The notes: a model not told the origin generated them from the sequence alone. 9,650 bases of DNA from Candidatus Aenigmatarchaeota archaeon (GCA_016202795.1 JACQNY010000012.1:1-9650); one strand, 5' to 3'; numbered from the stretch's first letter, positions 1 through 6,150 are shown. Translations and numbers: made by a program.

Positions 1-43
1 CCGATTGTGTACACCATACATAACACTTTTTTATTTTCTAAAA

Positions 44-1939
44 TTATTCTCCTATCCTAGCCGAGTCCTCGAACCAGCTGATAAACTCGTCCCGGTAAGT
101 GTCTGCGAACGCTTTGGAAAACTGGCGCGTTATGCGGTCCTTTAAGTTAGTCTCATAGGGCCCTTTCTTGAATAATTGGAAATTCATGCCGAAAATCTTA
201 AACGAATTTTCTATTTCGTTTAGCTTGTGCGCAAAGGATTTGGCAAGGTCAAACTCCTTCTTTTCTTTATCTTTGTTTTTATCCTGGGCTGCGTAAAGTG
301 TTTTGAATTTGTTTTTCGCCACATCCTCCATGTTGCCTGTTATGCCTGCGTCGATTTTTTCGTTTTCGCTTTCCTCAATGGCTGTTAAACCCAGAACTTC
401 CTCCACAGTTCTGTCAAAACGCTGCTCCGACGCCCATCGCTCTATTAGTTTGACCAACAAAACATTTTGGCTTATGAACGCTATTTTTATGAAAACAAAC
501 CCGTCGTCTGCTGTCCCTTGCGGAATGCTTATTATCGCGCGCGCAAAAAGTATGTCCCACAGGATGTAGTACAAATAATCCGGGTGCAGCAACAGTGTGT
601 TGTAGGAATTGCGCTGCTGGTCCCTTGATTCCTTCATTAATTTTATGACCTGCGCCTCTATCTCCTTTGGCTTTAGCCACGGGTATTCTTCAATAATCGA
701 GTTCCCGTTTATGCGGTTATCCTTGCTGCCCGCCTTCTCCCCGAATAACGCAACCTTTGCGACGATATCATACGGGTTCAGCCAGAAATTTATCGTGAAC
801 TTCCCATCTTTTACATCATCATACTTTAAACCAAACCTGTTAAGTATCGCCGTGTCCTCGTCCCTCTCCTTTGGGTTCTTTCCCAAAAATTCAAGCTTCA
901 CATCAACGTCTTTTCTCTCTACGGTCGCGCGGTACATGTCACCCGGCGCAAACGGCTTCCACGCATAAAAGGCTATGTCGTGAAACGACATCGCGTGCGC
1001 GCCGATCTTTAGCCTGTGCGTCATCGACCGGCCTCCTGGTCCGGTTGCGCCTCCGCCGGCTCCGGCGGACGCGCCAAAAGGACTGCCGCCCTTCTCATGG
1101 CTTTCCTGGAGCAATTCATGCTGTATCACGTAAGGCCGCAGCCATTTTTTGTACTGCTCTATGCTTTTTCTTCTCGCATTCATCAAGCTCAATATATTAA
1201 GGTATCGTTGTTTGACCGAATTCTTGAAAAGTTTCTTCCATTCCAAATATAGTTTGTTTTTCGTGGCTAGCACAACAGCTTCCGCTGTCGTTATCTTGGG
1301 AACGAAATTTTTGACTATGTCCTCTGATGTTGTCATGCTGTCCTGCATCTTCATGAAATCTACGATTATGTTTGGCCAGCGGCTGACAATTAATTTCAGC
1401 GCAACGCCTTCGCCCGTATGGACATCAACTTGGTCTATGAAAATCGCTTTTAATGACGTGTTGGATTCAAGCACCTTCTTTTCCGCTTCTTTAATCTTGG
1501 TTTCCTCTTTGTCTTTTTTTGCTTTTTCAAGATCCTTTATTCCCTGCTCATAATTTTCAAGATACTGCAGGTATATTTCGTATTTCCGATAATCATGCGT
1601 CAACAGTTCATAGTCGCTTATCGCGCGTGAGGCGGATTCCAAGCCGGCCTTGATTTTTGTTTCCAAGTCCTGTTTCGTAGCAAGCGTCGATGCGTAATAC
1701 TCCCTGTATGTTGGGTTGATCTCAAAGCTGTCCGTATGTTTGTAAACCCCGTAGCCGAATTTCGGCAATTGGAACATGGTCTTGATATAAAGCAGCGAGA
1801 TAAAGCCCAGAGGCCCGGTAGGGTTTACCAGCAGGCCTGGTAGCATTTCGGGCGGCATGCTTTCCTGGGTTCCGTTCTGGTCTGGAGGGTATGTGAAAAG
1901 GAATTCGCCGCTAAACCTGTTTAACAGAAAGTTAACCAT
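44..1939 (-). CDS. Uncharacterised 631-aa protein with coiled coil and glycine-rich linker
   Basis: I do not recognise this family and assign no function. The 631-residue product looks mostly soluble, with no signal peptide. Residues 1-85 are mixed, with a hydrophobic stretch near 44-56. Residues 88-160 are strongly charged (K/E-rich) and probably form a long helical coiled coil. A helical section 220-282 follows, containing KKWLRPYV at 264-271. Residues 284-304 are almost only Gly, Ala, Ser and Pro and look like a flexible linker. The C-terminal half (305-631) is again mixed, with a hydrophobic patch around 455-500 (YLYYILWDILFA) that may be a buried core or a membrane-contacting helix. It is the last gene of a four-gene minus-strand set. 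The start at 1939 is supported by AGGGTGA just upstream, which overlaps the stop of the preceding 54-aa gene and suggests translational coupling. The ORF is certain; the role is unknown. Confidence 0.85.
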   Translation of the reverse strand: MVNFLLNRFSGEFLFTYPPDQNGTQESMPPEMLPGLLVNPTGPLGFISLLYIKTMFQLPKFGYGVYKHTDSFEINPTYREYYASTLATKQDLETKIKAGLESASRAISDYELLTHDYRKYEIYLQYLENYEQGIKDLEKAKKDKEETKIKEAEKKVLESNTSLKAIFIDQVDVHTGEGVALKLIVSRWPNIIVDFMKMQDSMTTSEDIVKNFVPKITTAEAVVLATKNKLYLEWKKLFKNSVKQRYLNILSLMNARRKSIEQYKKWLRPYVIQHELLQESHEKGGSPFGASAGAGGGATGPGGRSMTHRLKIGAHAMSFHDIAFYAWKPFAPGDMYRATVERKDVDVKLEFLGKNPKERDEDTAILNRFGLKYDDVKDGKFTINFWLNPYDIVAKVALFGEKAGSKDNRINGNSIIEEYPWLKPKEIEAQVIKLMKESRDQQRNSYNTLLLHPDYLYYILWDILFARAIISIPQGTADDGFVFIKIAFISQNVLLVKLIERWASEQRFDRTVEEVLGLTAIEESENEKIDAGITGNMEDVAKNKFKTLYAAQDKNKDKEKKEFDLAKSFAHKLNEIENSFKIFGMNFQLFKKGPYETNLKDRITRQFSKAFADTYRDEFISWFEDSARIGE

Positions 1940-1943
1940 TCAT

Positions 1944-2108
1944 TCACCCTAACAAAAGTCTTATTCCTATGACCAAAAAGAACAGCCCGGCAAAAAGCGC
2001 GGTTAGCGTGAAACCAGGTGTTTCCAGGTCCTCAGTCTCTGGAAAATACACTATCAGAAAAAGGCCAGCCCCTATAAGCATCAACCCACCCAACTGTTCG
2101 AAAACCAT
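1944..2108 (-). CDS. Small 54-aa two-helix membrane protein
   Basis: This short ORF begins with ATG at 2108 (MVFEQLGGLMLIGAG...) and ends with TGA at 1944-1946. It encodes two hydrophobic helices, about residues 4-22 and 33-51, joined by an acidic loop PETEDLETPG. It lies in the same direction as its neighbours and fills the gap between the 60-aa and 631-aa genes. Its stop is 4 bases before the next ATG and carries that gene's ribosome-binding site, which argues that it is really translated. The start itself has no clear Shine-Dalgarno sequence; the T-rich stretch about 32 bases upstream might instead be a promoter. The loop and second helix resemble the 60-aa neighbour and the last helix of the 295-aa protein. 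No function is assigned. Confidence 0.7.
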   Translation of the reverse strand: MVFEQLGGLMLIGAGLFLIVYFPETEDLETPGFTLTALFAGLFFLVIGIRLLLG

Positions 2109-2133
2109 GATATCTGATAATAATACGCGCTGG

Positions 2134-2155
2134 CTGATAAAAAAGTTTTAATCAG
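2134..2155 (-). terminator. Imperfect inverted repeat with T-run after the 60-aa gene
   Basis: CTGAT (2134-2138) and ATCAG (2151-2155) form a 5-bp stem that can extend inward with A/T pairs after one mismatch. On the minus strand the inner part contains a run of six T, just after the 60-aa stop codon. This could end or weaken transcription between the 60-aa and 54-aa genes. The stem is short and AT-rich, so this is a weak call. Confidence 0.3.
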
Positions 2156-2334
2156 ACGCTCCACAGGTAAAGCCCGATAATAATCATTGTGCCAGGCACA
2201 AGAACCCCGATAAACCTGTACTTGGGTTCGTAATCCTGCGCTGGGAAAAGGGCGCCCATGAATGATCCCAAGACCACCAGTATGATTCCCAAGATCTTGA
2301 GGAAAACCTTGTCAAAACTGGTAAATTCAACCAT
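2152..2334 (-). CDS. Small 60-aa two-helix membrane protein
   Basis: This 60-residue protein has two hydrophobic helices, about residues 11-30 and 41-58, separated by a polar loop FPAQDYEPKYR. The N-terminus (MVEFTSFDKVF) is polar and there is no cleavable signal. The start at 2334 follows AAGGCGAT with 4-7 bases of spacing, a plausible ribosome-binding site. The gene begins 9 bases after the stop of the 295-aa membrane-protein gene, so the two are almost certainly co-transcribed. Its architecture matches the 54-aa protein encoded next: helix, FP-containing acidic loop, helix ending in an IG[LI]-type motif. The two may be diverged paralogues or partner subunits. No family is recognised. Confidence 0.72.
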   Translation of the reverse strand: MVEFTSFDKVFLKILGIILVVLGSFMGALFPAQDYEPKYRFIGVLVPGTMIIIGLYLWSV

Positions 2335-2343
2335 TTGATCGCC

Positions 2344-3231
2344 TTAAAACAATAATAGATATAGGCCGACAAGGGTTAAAATCGTTCCGAGCAAAAAGCC
2401 TGATTTTGCCACGCCCGGAATTTCCCTTTCACCAATCCTGAGGAAAAACGCTATCGTAACAAGCCCGGCAGCAAGGATCAGGAGCGAGAACGCCCGTAAC
2501 ATTCCTGGAAACAGGCCTTGGACAGACGCCAAAAAGAAAACCACCAGTATCGCCGAGGTTGTTCCGATAAAGGATATTACTCCGCTGCCTGAAGTTGAAC
2601 CAGGAAATGTCTTTGCCGCCGCGAACGCGAACAGGACCAAAATGCCAAACACAAAAGTAGGAAGAAACCCCAAAAACACGAACAACAGACCGCCAACAAG
2701 CGCAATAGTTGCTATGAATAACGCCCATTTCAATCCGCTTTCTTCATCGGAAAATTTTGAGAAGATAAACGTTATCACGCCAAAAGCCGTGATCAAAAAC
2801 ATCAACCCTGTTGCCGTTACGCTCATATCCGCGGGAAGCGCGCCTCCGCCAAAGAAAATGATTATCGCGGCCGAAATTGTCAGCAGAAGGATGTTGTTTT
2901 CGTGCTTGTTTTTTTCTGTCATCCCGTAAACAAAAACAAGCACAGCGCCGAAAACAGTGATGAATGTGGCGATGCTGGTAAAGCCGGTCGTTGATGCGAC
3001 CAAAAAGCCGCCAACGATAAGTATCGACGATAATGCTAAACCCACTCCCACGTTCGCGTTGCCTTCAAGTCTGAAAAACAGCAGGATAACTATCAGAAGC
3101 CCGGACGCTATGCTTAGGGTCGAAAATGCGTTTAGAATGCCCGTAGGCCCGCTAACCAGGTAAAACAGGAGAAGAACAACAAACGCCACAACCCCTGCCC
3201 ATGACTTCACTATAAGCGAATCCGAGGCCAT
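2344..3231 (-). CDS. Uncharacterised polytopic membrane protein, 295 aa
   Basis: The protein is hydrophobic throughout, with about ten or eleven predicted transmembrane helices (roughly residues 10-28, 32-53, 60-80, 85-103, 113-132, 139-160, 168-188, 190-206, 217-238, 245-264 and 276-295). Short polar loops lie between them, such as TEKNKHEN near 105-112 and FSDEESG near 160-166. Charged residues inside the helices are rare and I see no transporter signature, ATP-binding motif or protease motif, so no substrate can be proposed. It is the first gene of the minus-strand set, 9 bases ahead of the 60-aa gene. The ATG at 3231 has no good Shine-Dalgarno sequence, but a TATA-like box lies about 30-44 bases upstream, fitting a short or leaderless transcript. 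A 17-bp inverted repeat ends exactly on the first base of this start codon. Confidence 0.8.
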   Translation of the reverse strand: MASDSLIVKSWAGVVAFVVLLLFYLVSGPTGILNAFSTLSIASGLLIVILLFFRLEGNANVGVGLALSSILIVGGFLVASTTGFTSIATFITVFGAVLVFVYGMTEKNKHENNILLLTISAAIIIFFGGGALPADMSVTATGLMFLITAFGVITFIFSKFSDEESGLKWALFIATIALVGGLLFVFLGFLPTFVFGILVLFAFAAAKTFPGSTSGSGVISFIGTTSAILVVFFLASVQGLFPGMLRAFSLLILAAGLVTIAFFLRIGEREIPGVAKSGFLLGTILTLVGLYLLLF

Positions 3232-3292
3232 AAAATCGTCTGCTTTTGTATTATTCTTACTAATAATTATAAGCGAAAAGCAGGCGATTTTA
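3231..3292. repeat. 17-bp inverted repeat in the divergent control region
   Basis: The arms are 3231-3247 (TAAAATCGTCTGCTTTT) and 3276-3292 (AAAAGCAGGCGATTTTA). They are reverse complements except for one position (T3239 against G3284, a wobble pair in plus-strand RNA). The 28-base spacer holds the TATA-like box of the minus-strand gene, and the left arm overlaps that gene's start codon. Possible roles are a paired operator for a dimeric regulator controlling both divergent operons, or an RNA hairpin. The repeat is directly visible; the role is inference. Confidence 0.75.
3261..3275 (-). promoter_or_regulatory. Probable TATA-type promoter of the membrane-protein operon
   Basis: Read on the minus strand this is CGCTTATAATTATTA, an archaeal TATA-box-like sequence. 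Transcription would start about 25 bases downstream, near 3244, giving a leader of roughly a dozen bases before the ATG at 3231. The identical 15-mer occurs ahead of nadK (5402-5416). The core is nearly symmetrical, so it might also serve the plus-strand gene at 3337. Confidence 0.5.
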
Positions 3293-3336
3293 ATTAGATT
3301 TTAAGCCCGAAGATTAAATAATAAAGTGGGATTGAC

Positions 3337-3849
3337 ATGGTCATAGCAAGGACAAAACTCGTAATAGAAGACCCGTTCATAAGATTTGACCCCTATTACA
3401 TCGTCATGAACTACAGGGGTCCGAAACCCGAGCGTTTCTACACCAGAATGTCCGAATTAATACCATTGGTATACGGCGTAGACCGCGGACAGGTCCAAGA
3501 GCGTACTTTTAAATGGGACAATGTCGGCGACACCCAAAAATTCGACGTTTTCTGGGAAATCAGCAAGCCTTTGGACAGGTTTACGTATTTCCGCATGTCC
3601 GTCGAACTAACCGGCCAGAGCACAAAAGGCGAGGGTGGCGCTCGTGTCCGGTTATTCGGAACTTTGAGGACAGAATACCCCCAAGACACTTTGTGGCAGA
3701 GAAGCATATTTTACGAAATGATGAGGATGCTTTGGCACACAATATTTTATAAAACGCAGCGGCTGAAATATCTCCACGAAGGCCGCGCTCTGATAAGGAA
3801 CATGGAAATCGAAATCAAAAAAGCGTTTGAAGAGTTCAGGACGGGATAG
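3337..3849 (+). CDS. Uncharacterised 170-aa protein, first of a tandem paralogous pair
   Basis: No known family is recognised. The protein has an N-terminal strand-like segment with a YRGPKP motif (26-31), an amphipathic helix (31-48), an aromatic-rich stretch that looks like several beta strands (52-115), and a long charged C-terminal helix (119-168). This order loosely resembles a helix-grip (SRPBCC/START-like) fold, but that is only a structural guess. The protein is clearly homologous to the next gene's product: YxGPxP, a shared W-D (W60), FT at 82-83, TE[YF] at 112-114, and FYKxxR[LI] at 137-143 align with few gaps. It has no signal peptide or transmembrane helix. The ATG at 3337 is preceded by a weak GTGGGAT. 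A TATA-like AT-rich tract at 3311-3325 may be its promoter. The stop is 1 base before the next ATG. Confidence 0.8.
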   Translation: MVIARTKLVIEDPFIRFDPYYIVMNYRGPKPERFYTRMSELIPLVYGVDRGQVQERTFKWDNVGDTQKFDVFWEISKPLDRFTYFRMSVELTGQSTKGEGGARVRLFGTLRTEYPQDTLWQRSIFYEMMRMLWHTIFYKTQRLKYLHEGRALIRNMEIEIKKAFEEFRTG

Positions 3850-3850
3850 A

Positions 3851-4399
3851 ATGGGAAAGTGGCTAATCCGTGACGATCTTTTCGCTCCGCATAAGGACGT
3901 TGACATGGTTTACACAGGCCCGGAGCCCTGGAAAATGGTTAGCCAGGCCAACTCTTTGATCAGGCAGTATTTTGAAATCAGCGGCACGCGATGGACTCAA
4001 AAAGACGTGCGTTGGGATTTCACAGACGTTGTGCGCACATTTTTTAAGGAAATAGATTTCAAAAGGGAAGAAGACGGCTTCACAAACCTGCTGATAACCG
4101 TGCGCTTCCAGGGAAAACAGCACGCGGAAACAAAACAGGGAACAGTGCGCATGATAATTTACGCCCAATTGCAGACTGAATTTGAATATAACAACCCTTT
4201 TGTTAGGCTGGCATTTTTGATTTACATGAATTATTTTTACAAAGGTCATCGCATAGCCATGCTGCGACGCAACGAAGAAAGGATGAATATGATGCTTAAT
4301 GATCTGAGAAAAATGTTCAATCTTCCTGAGAAGTCTGAAAAATCAGAGGTTAAATACACTCCGGGGACAGCGGCAGAGGCCGAGAGTGACGTTGGATGA
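3851..4399 (+). CDS. Uncharacterised 182-aa protein, second of the paralogous pair
   Basis: The open frame extends upstream to an ATG at 3827, but that would overlap the previous gene by 23 bases. The ATG at 3851, one base after the preceding TAG, is the better start and gives MGKWLIRDD. The protein aligns with its neighbour over about 130 residues: YTGPEP (21-26), VRWD (53-56), GFT (76-78), a strand-rich centre, TEF (109-111), FYKGHRI (129-135) and a long C-terminal helix. It adds a polar tail (159-182) with KSEKSE and acidic residues that the first copy lacks. It has no membrane helix. The tight spacing implies co-translation, perhaps of a heteromeric complex formed by the two paralogues. 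Function is unknown. Confidence 0.8.
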   Translation: MGKWLIRDDLFAPHKDVDMVYTGPEPWKMVSQANSLIRQYFEISGTRWTQKDVRWDFTDVVRTFFKEIDFKREEDGFTNLLITVRFQGKQHAETKQGTVRMIIYAQLQTEFEYNNPFVRLAFLIYMNYFYKGHRIAMLRRNEERMNMMLNDLRKMFNLPEKSEKSEVKYTPGTAAEAESDVG

Positions 4400-4435
4400 T
4401 CTACGAAGGATATTAATTAAGAGGCTTGTTACTAG

Positions 4436-4843
4436 ATGAAACTAATCGACTCATTAATGACAGCGGTAAGGAAATTTTCACCTAAAAAATCAAGCCTGGC
4501 CGATGTAAAGCAAAACATCGAACCGTCGCCACCTATACGGCTTCCCTCGGAGGATGTGTTAAAGTCCTATGAATCGCGCTACGAGGGTAAAACACCGCCG
4601 CGAACGCCCATGGACGCCATGCGCGAACCGCAAATTCCTGCCCAACAGCAATATAATGTTCCGCCATCTCCGATATCTTCGCAATACCCTAACACACCTC
4701 CTTACGCAATTGCGCAGAGCGGGCAGAACCAGCCTGCAAACCCGAAAATAGATTTAATACTCGCCGAAATAGAAACTGTCAAGGCGCAATTAAAAGTGCT
4801 GAGCGAAAAACTGGACATACTTGAAAGCCACTACAGAACATAG
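4436..4843 (+). CDS. 135-aa protein with Pro/Gln-rich linker and C-terminal coiled coil
   Basis: Three parts are visible. A short basic N-terminus (1-22) is amphipathic and could bind a membrane or partner. The middle (about 30-102) is rich in Pro, Gln, Ser and Tyr, with repeated PP and is probably disordered. The last 30 residues (IDLILAEIETVKAQLKVLSE onward, 105-131) form a regular heptad coiled coil likely to mediate oligomerisation. No enzyme motif is present and I do not recognise the family. The gene follows the paralogous pair after 36 bases. GAGG at 4421-4424 could be the ribosome-binding site, though 11 bases from ATG is long; the ATTAATTAA tract at 4412-4420 could alternatively be a TATA-like box. 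A double hairpin begins at its stop codon. It may be an adaptor or scaffold for the neighbouring proteins, but this is inference. Confidence 0.7.
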   Translation: MKLIDSLMTAVRKFSPKKSSLADVKQNIEPSPPIRLPSEDVLKSYESRYEGKTPPRTPMDAMREPQIPAQQQYNVPPSPISSQYPNTPPYAIAQSGQNQPANPKIDLILAEIETVKAQLKVLSEKLDILESHYRT

Positions 4844-4886
4844 GAAATCACTGATTTCCTATGCACGAAAACCTAATGGTTTTCGT
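4841..4886. terminator. Twin perfect hairpins between convergent genes
   Basis: The first hairpin is TAGGAAATCA (4841-4850), C (4851), TGATTTCCTA (4852-4861): a 10-bp palindrome that includes the TAG stop of the 135-aa gene. The second is ACGAAAACC (4865-4873), loop TAAT, GGTTTTCGT (4878-4886): a 9-bp stem. Both pair perfectly and fill the gap between two convergent genes, so a bidirectional terminator or 3'-end-protecting structure is likely. No long T-run follows on either side. Confidence 0.6.
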
Positions 4887-4892
4887 TGAATC

Positions 4893-5393
4893 CTACTGAA
4901 CGCTCAATTCCGCTTTCATGCCTGTTAATTCTTCGATAATCTCCACCAAATCCTCTTTCTTTCCGGGCAAGTTTCTCAGTTGGTTTTTTTGCAGTCGTAT
5001 TTTTAAACTCTCCGAGCCTGCCGAATAAAGTTTGCCGATCGTGTCGAGTCGCGCGGGAAATATCAGGTTGGAAATCATTGTTCTGTGCTCGTCATTTCCT
5101 ACGACTTTTATCTGTCTTCCGAACTTTTTTCTCAAATCGTTTGTTATTCTTCCGTTTTTGCCTACAAGGCTGGCGACGTCGTTTTTTTTGCAGATTATTA
5201 CAACCAAGCTTTCCATGTCGATAATCTTTTCTATTTCGACTTTATCAAGTGATTTTACGCTCTTCGACAACTCATAAATATGCCTGATTATGTCAACGCC
5301 AAGCCCGCTTATTTTGCCTACGGCCACGTTCTTTGAACAGCTAGCGCAGAGTATGTTCGACTGCAGGCACACAGAACATACGGGAGTTTTCAT
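4893..5393 (-). CDS. Zinc-ribbon and KH-domain RNA-binding protein (NusA-like, archaeal type)
   Basis: Residues 5-20 hold two CxxC pairs (C6/C9 and C16/C19), a compact zinc ribbon. A short helical linker follows, then a KH domain (about 50-100) with the RNA-contacting GxxG loop as VGKNGRI (G78-K-N-G81). The C-terminal 65 residues (from about 104: IFPARLDTIGKLY and later GSESLKIRL) match my memory of the tail of archaeal KH proteins often annotated as NusA-like. The family is expected to bind RNA in the cytoplasm, perhaps during transcription or ribosome work; its exact job is not established. The ATG at 5393 follows GTGA by 6 bases. It diverges from nadK across 40 bases and converges with the 135-aa gene across the twin hairpins. 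Confidence 0.78.
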   Translation of the reverse strand: MKTPVCSVCLQSNILCASCSKNVAVGKISGLGVDIIRHIYELSKSVKSLDKVEIEKIIDMESLVVIICKKNDVASLVGKNGRITNDLRKKFGRQIKVVGNDEHRTMISNLIFPARLDTIGKLYSAGSESLKIRLQKNQLRNLPGKKEDLVEIIEELTGMKAELSVQ

Positions 5394-5401
5394 TCAGTTC
5401 A

Positions 5402-5416
5402 CGCTTATAATTATTA
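5402..5416 (+). promoter_or_regulatory. Probable TATA-type promoter of nadK
   Basis: CGCTTATAATTATTA lies with its TTATAA centre about 25 bases before the ATG at 5434. Archaeal transcription would therefore start at or next to that ATG, giving a leaderless mRNA; no Shine-Dalgarno sequence is visible there. The same 15 bases occur in inverted orientation at 3261-3275. Confidence 0.6.
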
Positions 5417-5433
5417 CACATCATCTTTAACTT

Positions 5434-6150
5434 ATGGTCGTAACGGTTCTTAGCAGCGAAAAACACGTCAATGCCAGGTCTTTAATAAACAAACTGTTGA
5501 GAAGTCTGCCCTTCGACATAATAGTGACTGTAGGTGGCGATGGGACCTTCCTGAAAGCGTTCAAAATCTCGGCACAGACTGGCCGACCCGTTCTGTGCGT
5601 GCGGAACGAAAAAAGCAAGGGCGTTTTAGCTGAATGTGATCTATCAGATATCAGAACCGCAGCGAAAAAAATCAAAAACAAAAGATTTTCCGTTGTAAGA
5701 TATCCCATGCTCGCCGGCATAGCAGACAACCATAAATTATCCGGCTTCAATGAAATCGGCTTTTTCCGCACTTCAGAAGAAGCGCTAAGATTCGATTTGT
5801 TTGTGAACAATGCTCTTTTCTACGAGAACGTGGTTGCTGACGGCGGCATAATTTCAACGCCTGCCGGATCTACGGCGTACAACATATCCGCGGGTGGGCC
5901 TGTCTTAGACCTGGCGTCGAAAAGCCTCGTATTTACGCCTCTAAACCCGCACGGGTTGAATAAACCGATCGTTTTCGAAGGTTCTGTAAAAATAGTTTTC
6001 CGCAGGAATTCGGCACAGCTGTTTGCGGACGGCAAAAAGCTCTACAAAGCCAAAAACTATTTGGGCGTGTCTAAATCCGATAGGAATGCGAACGTCATAT
6101 CCCTGAAAACTCCTTTCTACACCAGATGGAAGAGGATCGTCGGCTTATGA
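5434..6150 (+). CDS. nadK: NAD kinase
   Basis: The enzyme phosphorylates NAD to NADP using ATP or polyphosphate and supplies the cell's NADP pool. The diagnostic GGDGTFLKA motif is at residues 34-42, with the catalytic Asp at 36. A second family block (DGGIISTPAGSTAY, 136-149, continuing into SAGGP) is intact, as is the FNEI dinucleotide-contact segment at 105-108 and a PHGLNKPIV segment (172-180) equivalent to the PHSL..RPIV of other members. At 238 residues it is short: only 33 residues precede GGDG, against roughly 60-70 in many bacterial enzymes, so the first Rossmann strands are trimmed. The start is supported by a TATA-like box about 25 bases upstream. The stop TGA overlaps the ATG of the GTPase gene, so the two are co-transcribed. 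Confidence 0.93.
   Translation: MVVTVLSSEKHVNARSLINKLLRSLPFDIIVTVGGDGTFLKAFKISAQTGRPVLCVRNEKSKGVLAECDLSDIRTAAKKIKNKRFSVVRYPMLAGIADNHKLSGFNEIGFFRTSEEALRFDLFVNNALFYENVVADGGIISTPAGSTAYNISAGGPVLDLASKSLVFTPLNPHGLNKPIVFEGSVKIVFRRNSAQLFADGKKLYKAKNYLGVSKSDRNANVISLKTPFYTRWKRIVGL

Noticed and set aside
1..21. Possible start of another minus-strand gene (ATG at 21), with a GTGTACAC palindrome at 7-14
   Set aside because: Only seven codons are visible and there is no ribosome-binding site close by; an 8-base palindrome is not significant.
303..1553. Several plus-strand frames antisense to the 631-aa gene
   Set aside because: They are low-complexity Ser/Phe-rich shadows of a long, well-formed minus-strand gene.
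1969..2151. Plus-strand 60-codon frame MTKKNSPAKS...
   Set aside because: It lies opposite the 54-aa minus-strand gene, has low-complexity basic sequence, and breaks an otherwise all-minus gene set.
3827..3850. ATG at 3827 as the start of the 182-aa protein
   Set aside because: It overlaps the end of the preceding gene, and the ATG one base after that gene's stop aligns better with the paralogue.
6126..6146. ATG at 6126 as the GTPase start
   Set aside because: It lies 25 bases inside nadK and adds EEDRRLM before the canonical first strand; the ATGA overlap at 6147 is more typical.
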